NCBI RefSeq assembly: GCF_946479415.1 | Contig: NZ_CAMLFY010000034.1 | Coordinates: 1 to 40,059, forward strand | Direction: 5' to 3' | From: an uncultured Shinella sp. | GTDB taxonomy: Bacteria > Pseudomonadota > Alphaproteobacteria > Rhizobiales > Rhizobiaceae | Length of the DNA: 40,059 nt | The notes under the pieces: model-generated | Databases searched by the model: none | Told to the model about the DNA's origin: nothing | Seen by the model: only the letters and a program-made list of their open reading frames with translations | Shown here: positions 31,351 to 39,630 of the stretch, piece after piece | Layout of the letters: each line of letters opens with the position of its first letter | Numbering within the stretch: the stretch's first letter is position 1 | Program-made: the position numbers and the translations under genes

Positions 31351-32898
31351 ATGGGGATGCCCGATATGGCCTTGAAGACGACGTCCAGCGTAGCCAAGGC
31401 GGCGCTCGCGCTCGCGGTTACTTTCTCGCTGGTGGCAGGACCACTCGCCGTACCGGCCGCCGCGCAGGTGAAGCCGGCGAACAACGGCCCGGAATCCGTG
31501 GCCGACCTCGCCGAGAGCCTGCTCGACGCCGTCGTCAACATTTCCACCTCGCAGAACGTCAAGAGCGACGACAAGGCGCCCATTCCGCAGGTGCCGGAAG
31601 GTTCCCCCTTCCAAGACTTCTTCGACGAATTCTTCAAGGGCGAAGGCGGCGAGGGCGGCAATCAGGGCCAGACGGTCAATTCTCTGGGCTCCGGCTTCGT
31701 CATCGACCCCTCGGGCTTCATCGCGACGAACAACCACGTCATCGAGGGCGCCGACGATATCGAGGTGAACTTCGCCAACGGCTCCAAGCTGAAGGCAAAG
31801 CTCGTCGGCACCGACCCGAAGACCGACCTTGCACTCCTCAAGGTCGAGCCGAAAGTGCCCCTGAAGGCCGTGCCCTTCGGCGATTCCCGCACCATGCGCA
31901 TCGGCGACTGGGTTATGGCGATCGGCAATCCGTTCGGCCTTGGCGGTTCGGTGACGGTCGGCATCATTTCGGCGCGCGGCCGCAACATCAATGCCGGCCC
32001 CTACGACAACTTCATCCAGACGGATGCCGCCATCAACCGCGGCAATTCCGGCGGTCCGCTGTTCAACATGCATGGCGAGGTCATTGGTATCAACACCGCC
32101 ATCATCTCGCCCTCGGGCGGCTCGATCGGCATCGGCTTCTCCGTGCCGACGGAACTGGCGCAGAACATTTTCACGCAACTGCGCGAGTTCGGCGAGACCC
32201 GCCGCGGCTGGCTCGGTGTGCGCATCCAGCCCGTCACCGACGACATTGCCGAAAGCCTCGGCATGAAGGAGACCAAGGGCGCGCTGGTGGCCGGCATCAT
32301 CAAGGGCGGCCCGGTCGACAACGGCTCGATCCAGACGGGCGACGTCATCACCCGCTTCGACGGCAAGGATGTGCACGAAATGCGCGACCTGCCGCGCGTG
32401 GTTGCCGAAAGCCCCGTCGGCAAGGCGGTCGATGTTCTGCTGCTGCGCGACGGCAAGGAGATCACGGTCAAGGTCACGCTTGGTCGTCTTGAGGACGGCG
32501 AGAAGCAGGCGGATGCCGGCGATGAGGTGACGCAGGACGAAGGCACGATGGACGAGGGCACGACGCCCGAGACCGGCGAAAAGGCCGCGCCCGCCCAGGC
32601 CGATCTGGTGCTCGGCATGGCGATCGGCGACCTGGATGCGGATGCGCGTAAAACCTTCGATATCGTCGAAAGCGTCAAGGGCGTCGTCATCACCGAAGTC
32701 GCGCCGGATTCGGCCGCGGCCGAGCGCGGTATCGTGCCGGGCGACGTGATCGTCGAAATCGGCCAAGAGACGGTGAGCACAGCCGAGGAGGTCAAGACCC
32801 GCGTCGACAAGCTGAAGTCGGAAGATCGCCGCAATGCGCTCATGATGATCGCCAACCGCACCGGTGCATTGCGCTATGTCACGGTTCGGATCGACTGA
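31351..32898 (+). CDS. degP: DegP/DegQ-type (Do family) periplasmic serine protease
   Basis: The 515-residue protein has a signal peptide (about 1-38, ending VPAAA-Q), a trypsin-like domain with the catalytic triad H129 (TNNHVIEG), D159 (KTDLALLK) and S233 (GNSGGPL), and two PDZ domains (about 265-365 and 415-505). An acidic, Thr/Glu-rich spacer (about 380-410) separates the PDZ domains and is longer than in E. coli DegP. The enzyme degrades or refolds damaged envelope proteins. Three Met codons lie near the start (31351, 31357, 31366); GGAACGA supports the first, but the third is possible. It follows the DUF2065 gene by 111 bp. DegP, DegQ and MucD cannot be told apart here. A strong hairpin follows. 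Confidence 0.94.
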   Translation: MGMPDMALKTTSSVAKAALALAVTFSLVAGPLAVPAAAQVKPANNGPESVADLAESLLDAVVNISTSQNVKSDDKAPIPQVPEGSPFQDFFDEFFKGEGGEGGNQGQTVNSLGSGFVIDPSGFIATNNHVIEGADDIEVNFANGSKLKAKLVGTDPKTDLALLKVEPKVPLKAVPFGDSRTMRIGDWVMAIGNPFGLGGSVTVGIISARGRNINAGPYDNFIQTDAAINRGNSGGPLFNMHGEVIGINTAIISPSGGSIGIGFSVPTELAQNIFTQLREFGETRRGWLGVRIQPVTDDIAESLGMKETKGALVAGIIKGGPVDNGSIQTGDVITRFDGKDVHEMRDLPRVVAESPVGKAVDVLLLRDGKEITVKVTLGRLEDGEKQADAGDEVTQDEGTMDEGTTPETGEKAAPAQADLVLGMAIGDLDADARKTFDIVESVKGVVITEVAPDSAAAERGIVPGDVIVEIGQETVSTAEEVKTRVDKLKSEDRRNALMMIANRTGALRYVTVRID

Positions 32899-32900
32899 CG

Positions 32901-32940
32901 CGAAAGTGCGAGCCCCTTCAGGGGCTTGCCGGCACTTTCG
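32901..32940. terminator. Long two-part hairpin after degP
   Basis: CGAAAGTGC (32901-32909) pairs with GCACTTTCG (32932-32940), and inside it AGCCCC-TTCA-GGGGCT (32911-32926) forms a second perfect stem. It begins 3 bp after the degP stop. There is no long T tract on the plus strand, so it may act as a bidirectional terminator or mRNA-stabilising end. Confidence 0.65.
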
Positions 32941-32953
32941 GAAAGAATGAATC

Positions 32954-32982
32954 AGGCCGCTGGAGCATCGCTTCAGCGGCCT
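32954..32982 (-). terminator. Hairpin after serB
   Basis: AGGCCGCTG (32954-32962) pairs with CAGCGGCCT (32974-32982), just 10 bp past the serB stop on the minus strand, followed on that strand by a T/C-rich stretch (GATTCATTCTTTCC). It is the likely serB terminator and sits back-to-back with the degP hairpin. Confidence 0.6.
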
Positions 32983-32991
32983 CTGCGTTGC

Positions 32992-33882
32992 TCAGCCCGT
33001 TACGAAATCGGACTTGCGGTAGCCCTGCAGGTAGAGCAGCGCGGTGAGGTCGCCGTGGTCGATGCGGATCTTTGCTTCTGCTGCGACGGCGGGCTTGGCG
33101 TGCAGCGCGACGCCGGCGCCGGAGAGATGCAGCATGCCGAGGTCGTTGGCACCGTCGCCGACGGCCATGGCCTCGTCGGGGGTAATGCCGAGGCGCGTGG
33201 CGATGTCGTTCAGCGCGTCGACCTTGGCCTGCTTGCCGAGGATCGGCTCGGCGACTTCGCCGGTCAGCTTGCCGTCGGCGTCGAGAAGGAGGTTGGCGCG
33301 GTTCTCGTCGAAGCCGAGCGTGGCGGCGATGCGGCTCGTGAACACGGTAAAGCCGCCGGAGACGAGGGCGGTGTAATAGCCCTTGGCCTTCATGGTGGCG
33401 ATGAGTTCGCGACCGCCCGGCGTCAGCGTGATGCGCTTTTCGATGACCTCGTCGACGACGGAGACCGGCAGGCCCTTCAGCAGGGCGACACGCTCGCGAA
33501 GCGCTGGCTCGAAGGCGATCTCGCCGTTCATGGCGCGGGCGGTGATCGTCGCGACCTTGTCCTTGAGGCCGACTTCGGCCGCCAGTTCATCGATGCATTC
33601 CTGGCCGATCATCGTCGAATCCATGTCGGCGATCAGAAGCTTCTTGCGGCGCGTCTCGGCGTTCTGCACGGACAGATCGATCGGCGCGCCGCCGATGAGG
33701 GCGCGAATTTTGCTGTCTGCCTCGTCCGGATCGCTGTCGTCGCGCAGGGCGATGTCGCACGCAATGCCGTCGGCGAGCCAGTAGAGACCGGATGCGTTGA
33801 CGGCCTCGGCGGCCTTTTCGGCGAGTGCGACGGTCAGAACAGGGTTTGACGGATTGGCGACAAGCGTGGCAACGAAAGCCAT
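32992..33882 (-). CDS. serB: Phosphoserine phosphatase
   Basis: The 296-residue protein performs the last step of serine synthesis, hydrolysing phosphoserine. The HAD core is complete: nucleophile D86 and acid D88 in LIADMDSTMIG, the substrate loop following ECIDELA, the Ser/Gly motif ALVSGGFTVF, a conserved Lys region and the metal site GDGANDLGML. Before it lies an ACT-like regulatory N-terminus of about 80 residues, normal for this longer SerB type. ATG at 33882 is used; an open frame continuing 42 codons upstream lies inside miaA and is not protein-like. The start codon overlaps the divergent miaA start, so promoter and leader must lie within miaA. Confidence 0.95.
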   Translation of the reverse strand: MAFVATLVANPSNPVLTVALAEKAAEAVNASGLYWLADGIACDIALRDDSDPDEADSKIRALIGGAPIDLSVQNAETRRKKLLIADMDSTMIGQECIDELAAEVGLKDKVATITARAMNGEIAFEPALRERVALLKGLPVSVVDEVIEKRITLTPGGRELIATMKAKGYYTALVSGGFTVFTSRIAATLGFDENRANLLLDADGKLTGEVAEPILGKQAKVDALNDIATRLGITPDEAMAVGDGANDLGMLHLSGAGVALHAKPAVAAEAKIRIDHGDLTALLYLQGYRKSDFVTG

Positions 33883-34789
33883 GATGGAAAACCTTGATCG
33901 AAAGCGGGACGCGATCCTGATAACCGGCCCGACGGCCAGCGGCAAGTCCGCGCTTGCCGTGCGGCTCGCGGCTGAGCACGATGGCGTGGTGATCAATGCC
34001 GACAGCATGCAGGTCTATGACACGCTGAATGTTCTGACCGCGCGTCCGCAGCCCGAGGATATGGGCGGTATCGAACACCGCCTCTACGGCCATGTGCCGG
34101 CCGGCGCCGCCTATTCCACCGGCGACTGGCTGCGCGAGGCGGCCGCGCTTGTGGGAGAACTAAAGGGACGCGGCAAACTGCCGGTCTTCGTCGGCGGCAC
34201 CGGCCTTTATTTTCGCGCGCTGACGGGCGGCCTGTCGGATATGCCTGTTATTCCCGAGGATATCCGCGAGCGAGTTCGGGCGCGCCTTTCGGCCGAGGGC
34301 GCCGAGGCGCTGCACCGGGAGCTTGCGGAACGTGACCCGGAAACGGCGGCGCGGCTAATGGTTGGTGACGGGCAGCGCATCGTGCGGGCGCTCGAGGTGA
34401 TCGAGGCGACGGGTAAGTCGATTTCGGCGTTCCAGTCGGCTTCAGGGCCGGCGGTGATTGATCCGGAACGCGCGGAAAAGATCGTCGTGCTGCCGGATCG
34501 CGCGGTGCTGGCCGCGCGCATCGACCGGCGGTTCGAGATGATGCTCAAGGCGGGCGCGGTGGACGAGGTGAAAGCGCTGCTTGCGCAAAACCCCTCGCCG
34601 GCCATGCCTGTGATGAAGGCGATCGGCGTACCGCAGATTACGGCGATGCTGGCGGGCGAGATGCGCGAGCCCGATGTGATCGAGCGCGGTGCGGCCGCGA
34701 CCCGGCAATATGCCAAGCGCCAGATGACCTGGTTCCGCAACCAGCTCGACGAGAGCTGGCAGCGGATCGATCCTCTCGCGGTGAATTAG
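33881..34789 (+). CDS. miaA: tRNA dimethylallyltransferase
   Basis: The 302-residue protein transfers a dimethylallyl group to adenosine 37 of tRNAs that read codons starting with U. It shows the P-loop GPTASGKS (residues 16-23), the substrate segments INADSMQVYDTLNVLTARP, FVGGTGLYFRALTGGL and GDGQRIVRALEV, and the C-terminal QITAMLAGEM and RQYAKRQMTWFRNQ motifs, all typical of MiaA. Start is the first of two adjacent ATG codons (33881 or 33884). Either choice touches the divergent serB start codon. The ribosome site is weak and lies inside serB. Its stop overlaps the convergent HerA-like gene by four bases. Confidence 0.95.
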   Translation: MMENLDRKRDAILITGPTASGKSALAVRLAAEHDGVVINADSMQVYDTLNVLTARPQPEDMGGIEHRLYGHVPAGAAYSTGDWLREAAALVGELKGRGKLPVFVGGTGLYFRALTGGLSDMPVIPEDIRERVRARLSAEGAEALHRELAERDPETAARLMVGDGQRIVRALEVIEATGKSISAFQSASGPAVIDPERAEKIVVLPDRAVLAARIDRRFEMMLKAGAVDEVKALLAQNPSPAMPVMKAIGVPQITAMLAGEMREPDVIERGAAATRQYAKRQMTWFRNQLDESWQRIDPLAVN

Positions 34790-36894
34790 CGGCGAATGAG
34801 GCTGCTGAGCGGTTTCTTGAGAAGCTGTTCGCGGATGGAGCCTTCGCGCCGTGGTGTTTCCTGCTGCTGTTCGCCGAAGGCCGGGCGGGGCGGCTGGCGG
34901 TAGGGGTCGGCGGCAGGGCGCGGCTGATCCGTCGTCAGTTCGCGGCGAATGGCCTCGAACCGCTCCTGCGTGGACTGGTCATAAGCACCGGCGGCACCCG
35001 GCAGCATGTCCGGACGATAGGGTTCGTGCGTCGGCGGCGCAGCGGCGGCCGGGCGATAGGGGTCCGGTGTCGGTGCGGCTGCGGCCGGGCGCGGTGCGGG
35101 GGCCGTGTTCTGCAGCGTGTCGATATAGTCTTCCTCGTCCTCGTAGGGCGCGTCCTCATAGCCGGTCGGCAATGCGGCGCCCTGGCTCTGGTTGGCGAGA
35201 TAGGAATTCTGGAAGCCCGAAATATCCGGCCCGGTAATGGCGCGCATGCGGGCGACGATGTTGCGAAGGTCGACGCTTTGCGGCGTCTCTTCCGTCATCT
35301 TCACGCCGGTGCCGTTCGCCTTGGGCAGGCGGCTTGCCTCCACGCGGGAGAAGCGCATGCGCATCGGCACCGCGACGGCTTCGCCGAAAGCGATCGCTTC
35401 GCCATTGCCGATCGAGGAGATGAAGCTCGTCGTCGAGGAGGAGGAGTTGGGGATCGCCGAACGGATGATTTCCTGGTCGTGATCGTTGGCAAGGCGCATC
35501 GCGAAGATCGTCGAGCACTGCGACAGGATCGTCGGATCGAGTTCGCCGGGACGCTGCGTGATGATGCCGAGCGAAACGCCGTACTTGCGGCCTTCCTTGG
35601 CGATGCGGGCAATGGCCTGGCGGGTTGGAACGAAACCGAGCTTCGGATCGGCCGGGACGTAGCGGTGCGCTTCTTCACAGACGACGAGCATATGCACGCC
35701 GCCATTGCTCCACAGGCCGATTTCGAAGGCCATACGGCAGAGAACCGAAGCGACGGAATTGACCACCTCGGAGGGGATGCCGGCGAGCTGGAAGGTCGTC
35801 ACCGGCTTGCCTTCGCCGGGAATGCGGAAGATGCGGGCGATCGTGTCGAGGATCGTGTCGGTGATCGTGTTCGAGGAGAACATGAAATGGTAGCGCGGGT
35901 CGTTGATCGCCGACATGATCTTGACCTTGAGCGAACGCAGATGCGGCTTCTCCGCCCGGCCTTCGAGGCGGCCGATGCGCTCATCGACGAGCGCCAGCAG
36001 GTCGGCGATGCGGAAGGGCACCGGCGTATCCGACGTTACCGAGCTTTTTTCGCTGGCGCGGCGCATCAGGCCGTTGTCGCTGGAGCCGCGGAAGGCGCGC
36101 TTGGCCTCCGGGATCAGGTCGCGCAGAATATCCATTTCTTCCGCCACCGGCGGGCGGCCGCGGAAGATGACCTCGGCAAATTCTTCCAGCCGGAACAGCC
36201 AGAACGGCAGGTCCAGCGTATCGGTGTCGATCACGACCGCAAGGTCGCCGAAAGCCGAGGCAAATTCATTGTGCGGGTCGAGAATCAGGATGCGCAGGCG
36301 TGGATCGGCCTGGATGGCCTTGTGCAGCAGAAGCGTGATCGAGGTCGACTTGCCGACGCCGGTCGTGCCGACGATCGCGAAATGCTTCTCCAGCATGGAG
36401 GGCACATGGATCGTCGCGTCGAGGCTTTCATCCTGGGTCAGCTTGCCGATGGCGCAGACGTCGTTCTTGCCGGTGTCGTAGACTTTCGCGAGGTCGGATG
36501 CGCGGATACGGTGCGCGATGGCGCCGAGATGCGGATAATCGGTGATGCCGGCGGAGAATTCTTCGCGGCCGTTCGGGCCGACATGGATTTCGCCGAGAAG
36601 CTCGACTTCGATGCGGAAGACGGTGTCACGGTTTTCCACCCAGCTCTGCTGGTCGGTGGACATGGAATAGACGAGGGCGACGACGCGATTGCGGCCGACG
36701 GAAATGGAGATGAGCCGGCCGACGGCCCAGAGTTCGGTGAGTGCCGTCTGACCGCTCTCGGCGACGGCGCTGATGGTGGCGTGTGAACCGTTGCAGGCCA
36801 CGACGCGGCCCATGAGACGGTTGCCGTGCAACGCGTCATCCCGGCGTTCCTGTTCGCCCGCTACAATGGAGCTTTGCAAATCATTGTTCAGCAA
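34786..36894 (-). CDS. HerA-like FtsK/HerA superfamily ATPase
   Basis: The 702-residue protein has an N-terminal HAS-barrel-like beta domain (about 28-165) and a RecA-like core with Walker A GTTGVGKS (176-183), the LDPHNEF segment and Walker B MLVVCEEAHRY (about 405-415). IAKEGRKYGVSLGIITQRPGELDPTILSQC carries the sensor Gln and arginine-finger region typical of HerA. HerA translocases pump DNA and in archaea partner NurA for end resection; no nurA is adjacent here. A disordered Pro/Ala-rich tail (about 580-690) is unusual. The TTG at 36894 is chosen because AAGGAG lies exactly eight bases before it. A Met at residue 28 is the alternative. The stop overlaps the miaA stop by four bases. The specific role is unknown. 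Confidence 0.87.
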   Translation of the reverse strand: MLNNDLQSSIVAGEQERRDDALHGNRLMGRVVACNGSHATISAVAESGQTALTELWAVGRLISISVGRNRVVALVYSMSTDQQSWVENRDTVFRIEVELLGEIHVGPNGREEFSAGITDYPHLGAIAHRIRASDLAKVYDTGKNDVCAIGKLTQDESLDATIHVPSMLEKHFAIVGTTGVGKSTSITLLLHKAIQADPRLRILILDPHNEFASAFGDLAVVIDTDTLDLPFWLFRLEEFAEVIFRGRPPVAEEMDILRDLIPEAKRAFRGSSDNGLMRRASEKSSVTSDTPVPFRIADLLALVDERIGRLEGRAEKPHLRSLKVKIMSAINDPRYHFMFSSNTITDTILDTIARIFRIPGEGKPVTTFQLAGIPSEVVNSVASVLCRMAFEIGLWSNGGVHMLVVCEEAHRYVPADPKLGFVPTRQAIARIAKEGRKYGVSLGIITQRPGELDPTILSQCSTIFAMRLANDHDQEIIRSAIPNSSSSTTSFISSIGNGEAIAFGEAVAVPMRMRFSRVEASRLPKANGTGVKMTEETPQSVDLRNIVARMRAITGPDISGFQNSYLANQSQGAALPTGYEDAPYEDEEDYIDTLQNTAPAPRPAAAAPTPDPYRPAAAAPPTHEPYRPDMLPGAAGAYDQSTQERFEAIRRELTTDQPRPAADPYRQPPRPAFGEQQQETPRREGSIREQLLKKPLSSLIRR

Positions 36895-37066
36895 TCACGG
36901 CACTCCTTGCCATCAAAGGCGAATTCTAGCCGTTTCCCATTAATAAGACGTTTCGTGGAGAAGCACCCTGCGGCCGCGAATTTCGGCGGTGTGCCATTTG
37001 CGTTCCGTTTCGAAACATCCCGAAAGGCGTTGACGTGCCTTGCCTTTGTGGCTAACACTTCGCCCC

Positions 37067-37126
37067 ATGAAAAATCTGGCGGCTATTATTCTTGTGGTGG
37101 GAACGCGCATGGGCAGGATGGTGTAA
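37067..37126 (+). CDS. ilv operon leader peptide
   Basis: A 19-codon frame reads MKNLAAIILVVGTRMGRMV followed by TAA. Codons 5-11 are Ala-Ala-Ile-Ile-Leu-Val-Val, exactly the end-products controlled by the downstream acetolactate synthase. This is the hallmark of a branched-chain amino-acid attenuator leader. It starts 174 bp before ilvI, and its stop lies inside the hairpin region preceding the terminator. A canonical ribosome site is not obvious. Too short for ordinary gene calling. Confidence 0.85.
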   Translation: MKNLAAIILVVGTRMGRMV

Positions 37127-37183
37127 CCATCCGGCGAAAGCACCCATGCGCGGTAAGCAGGCTCCTCCAAGGGGCCTTTTTTT
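37104..37183 (+). terminator. Attenuator of the ilvI-ilvH operon
   Basis: Two structures follow the leader codons. First, CGCGCATGGG (37104-37113) pairs with CCCATGCGCG (37143-37152) and encloses GGATGGT-GTA-ACCATCC (37116-37132), which contains the leader stop codon. Second, AGGCTCC (37159-37165) pairs with GGGGCCT (37171-37177, one T.G pair) and is followed by seven T (37177-37183), a textbook intrinsic terminator. Terminating here would stop ilvI expression when charged Ile, Leu and Val tRNAs are plentiful. I could not find a clear antiterminator pairing by eye. Confidence 0.82.
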
Positions 37184-37240
37184 ATGCCCAGAAATTCGAT
37201 AAATGACCCCCAAAATACGAAAGAGACGGACGGGAAACCG

Positions 37241-39019
37241 ATGAGCGGAACAGAAAACCAGATGACGGGCGCGGAAATTGTCTTGCAGGCGCTGAGAGAC
37301 AATGGCGTAGAGCATATCTTCGGCTATCCGGGCGGCGCCGTTCTCCCGATCTACGATGAAATCTTCCAGCAGGACGATATCGAGCACATTCTCGTTCGCC
37401 ACGAGCAGGGCGCAGGCCATATGGCCGAAGGCTATGCCCGCTCCACCGGCAAGGTCGGCGTCATGCTCGTCACGTCGGGTCCGGGCGCGACGAATGCCGT
37501 CACGCCGCTGCAGGATGCGCTGATGGATTCCATCCCGCTCGTCTGCCTCACCGGTCAGGTTCCGACCACGCTCATCGGCTCGGATGCCTTCCAGGAATGC
37601 GATACGGTCGGCATCACGCGTCCCTGCACCAAGCACAATTGGCTGGTCAAGGACGTCAACGACCTCGCGCGCATTATCCACGAGGCGTTCCGTGTCGCGC
37701 AGAGCGGACGTCCAGGCCCGGTTGTCGTCGATATTCCGAAGGATGTGCAGTTTGCCACCGGCACCTATACGCCGCCGTCGGCCGCACCCATCCAGAAGTC
37801 CTATCAGCCGAAGGTCTCGGGCGATGCCCGCGCCATCGAGGCGGCCGTCAGCCTGATGAAGGGTGCCCGCCGCCCGATCATCTATTCCGGCGGCGGCGTC
37901 GTGAATTCCGGTCCGGAAGCTTCGCGCCTGCTGCGCGAGCTGGTCGAGATCACCGGTTTCCCGATCACGTCCACGCTGATGGGTCTGGGCGCCTATCCGG
38001 CCTCCGGCAAAAACTGGCTGGGCATGCTCGGCATGCACGGTTCCTACGAGGCGAACATGGCGATGCATGACTGCGACGTCATGGTCTGCATCGGCGCACG
38101 CTTCGACGACCGCATCACCGGCCGTCTGAACGCCTTCTCGCCGAACTCGAAGAAAATCCACATCGACATCGATCCGTCCTCGATCAACAAGAACGTCCGC
38201 GTCGACGTTCCGATCCTCGGCGATGTCGGCAATGTCCTGGAAGACATGGTTCGCTTGTGGCGGGCCGGCACCAAGGACTACGACAAGGCGGTTCAGAGCG
38301 ACTGGTGGACGTCGATTGCCAAGTGGCGCGCACGCAACTCGTTTGCCTACAAGGCGAGCAACGACGTGATCATGCCGCAATACGCAATTCAGCGGCTCTA
38401 TGAGCTGACCAAGGATCGCGACACCTACATCACGACGGAAGTCGGCCAGCACCAGATGTGGGCGGCACAGTTCTACGGTTTCGAGCACCCGAACCGCTGG
38501 ATGACCTCGGGTGGTCTGGGCACGATGGGTTACGGCTTCCCCGCGGCGATCGGCGTGCAGGTCGCGCACCGCGACAGCCTCGTCATCGATATCGCCGGCG
38601 ACGCCTCGATCCAGATGTGCATTCAGGAAATGAGCTGCGCGGTCCAGTATAACCTGCCCGTCAAGATCTTCATCCTGAACAACCAGTATATGGGCATGGT
38701 TCGCCAGTGGCAGCAGCTCTTGCACGGCAACCGCCTGTCGAATTCCTATACGGAAGCCATGCCCGACTTCGTCAAGCTGGCGGAAGCCTATGGCGGCGTC
38801 GGCATTGCCTGCGACAAGCCCGGTGATCTCGACGGCGCGATCCAGGAAATGATCGACGTCAAGCGCCCTGTGATCTTCGATTGCCGCGTGGCGAACCTCG
38901 CCAACTGCTTCCCGATGATCCCCTCGGGCAAGGCGCATAACGAAATGCTGCTGCCCGACGAGGCCACGGACGAAGCGGTCGCCAACGCGATCGACGCCAA
39001 GGGCCGCCAGCTCGTTTGA
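37241..39019 (+). CDS. ilvI: Acetolactate synthase (acetohydroxyacid synthase), large catalytic subunit
   Basis: The 592-residue thiamine-diphosphate enzyme condenses two pyruvates, or pyruvate with 2-ketobutyrate, in the first common step of valine, leucine and isoleucine synthesis. The activating Glu is E55 in VRHEQGAGHMAEGYARSTG; the ThDP/Mg site is GDASIQMCIQEMSCAVQYNLPVKIFILNN (GD...NN, near 460-485), and the FAD-binding middle domain is intact. Length matches the catalytic subunit. ATG at 37241 (MSGTENQMTGAEIV) is chosen over an in-frame ATG at 37184, which lies directly behind the attenuator T tract and adds 19 unlikely residues. ilvH follows after 19 bp. Control by the upstream attenuator is strongly suggested. 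Some databases call this gene ilvB. Confidence 0.96.
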   Translation: MSGTENQMTGAEIVLQALRDNGVEHIFGYPGGAVLPIYDEIFQQDDIEHILVRHEQGAGHMAEGYARSTGKVGVMLVTSGPGATNAVTPLQDALMDSIPLVCLTGQVPTTLIGSDAFQECDTVGITRPCTKHNWLVKDVNDLARIIHEAFRVAQSGRPGPVVVDIPKDVQFATGTYTPPSAAPIQKSYQPKVSGDARAIEAAVSLMKGARRPIIYSGGGVVNSGPEASRLLRELVEITGFPITSTLMGLGAYPASGKNWLGMLGMHGSYEANMAMHDCDVMVCIGARFDDRITGRLNAFSPNSKKIHIDIDPSSINKNVRVDVPILGDVGNVLEDMVRLWRAGTKDYDKAVQSDWWTSIAKWRARNSFAYKASNDVIMPQYAIQRLYELTKDRDTYITTEVGQHQMWAAQFYGFEHPNRWMTSGGLGTMGYGFPAAIGVQVAHRDSLVIDIAGDASIQMCIQEMSCAVQYNLPVKIFILNNQYMGMVRQWQQLLHGNRLSNSYTEAMPDFVKLAEAYGGVGIACDKPGDLDGAIQEMIDVKRPVIFDCRVANLANCFPMIPSGKAHNEMLLPDEATDEAVANAIDAKGRQLV

Positions 39020-39038
39020 TGAAAAGGTAGACACTGAT

Positions 39039-39611
39039 ATGAACGCACACCTTCAACCCACCGGTTCTGCCTACTTCATCGCCAAGGAAACCCAGGTCGT
39101 GGAGAGCCACACGCTCTCCGTGCTCGTCGACAACGAGCCGGGTGTCCTTGCCCGCGTCATCGGCCTGTTCTCCGGCCGCGGCTACAACATCGAAAGCCTC
39201 ACGGTTTCCGAGACCGAGCATGAATCGCATTTGTCGCGCATCACCATCGTGACGCGCGGCACGCCGAGCGTGCTGGAGCAGATCAAGTCGCAGCTCGAGC
39301 GCATCGTGCCCGTTCACCGCGTCGTCGACCTCACGGTCCGCGCCAAGACGATGGGTCAGGAACGGCCGATCGAGCGCGAAGTAGCGCTGGTCAAGGTAAC
39401 CGGCTCCGGCGAGATGCGCGCGGAAACGCTCCGTCTTGCCGATGCCTTCCATGCCAAGGTCGTCGACGCGACCATTGATCACTTCATCTTCGAGATCACC
39501 GGCAAGTCGTCCAAGGTCGACCAGTTCGTGGCCGTCATGAAGCCTCTCGGCCTGTCCGAAGTCTGCCGTACGGGCATTGCCGCTATGAACCGTGGTCCGC
39601 AGGGCATGTAA
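39039..39611 (+). CDS. ilvH: Acetolactate synthase, small regulatory subunit
   Basis: The 190-residue protein carries an N-terminal ACT domain (HTLSVLVDNEPGVLARVIGLFSGRGYNIESLTVSETEHESHLSRITIV, about residues 24-75) that binds valine for feedback inhibition, and a second regulatory domain containing ERPIEREVALVKV and TGKSSKVDQFVAVMKPLGLSEVCRTG. It stabilises and activates the catalytic subunit made by the gene 19 bp upstream. AAAAGGT precedes the ATG at some distance. The length is slightly above E. coli IlvH because of a roughly 20-residue N-terminal lead (MNAHLQPTGSAYFIAKE), as in other rhizobia. A strong terminator follows, ending the operon. The symbol ilvN is also used. Confidence 0.96.
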   Translation: MNAHLQPTGSAYFIAKETQVVESHTLSVLVDNEPGVLARVIGLFSGRGYNIESLTVSETEHESHLSRITIVTRGTPSVLEQIKSQLERIVPVHRVVDLTVRAKTMGQERPIEREVALVKVTGSGEMRAETLRLADAFHAKVVDATIDHFIFEITGKSSKVDQFVAVMKPLGLSEVCRTGIAAMNRGPQGM

Positions 39612-39630
39612 ACCTGTGTGCCGATAAAGA

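Noticed and set aside
35026..36786. A 586-codon plus-strand frame opposite the HerA-like gene
   Set aside because: Shadow frame: Arg/Asp-rich, no motif, and the other strand has Walker A and B motifs.
37091..37171. CTTGTGGTGG pairing with CTCCTCCAAG as the ilv antiterminator
   Set aside because: Only about seven of ten pairs with mismatches, and the left arm would be covered by a ribosome stalled on the Ile codons; not convincing by eye.
37184..37240. An upstream ATG start for ilvI
   Set aside because: It abuts the T tract of the attenuator, has no ribosome site, and adds 19 residues not expected in the family.
37052..39034. A 660-codon minus-strand frame opposite ilvI
   Set aside because: It is the reverse of a fully conserved acetolactate synthase and shows no protein features of its own.
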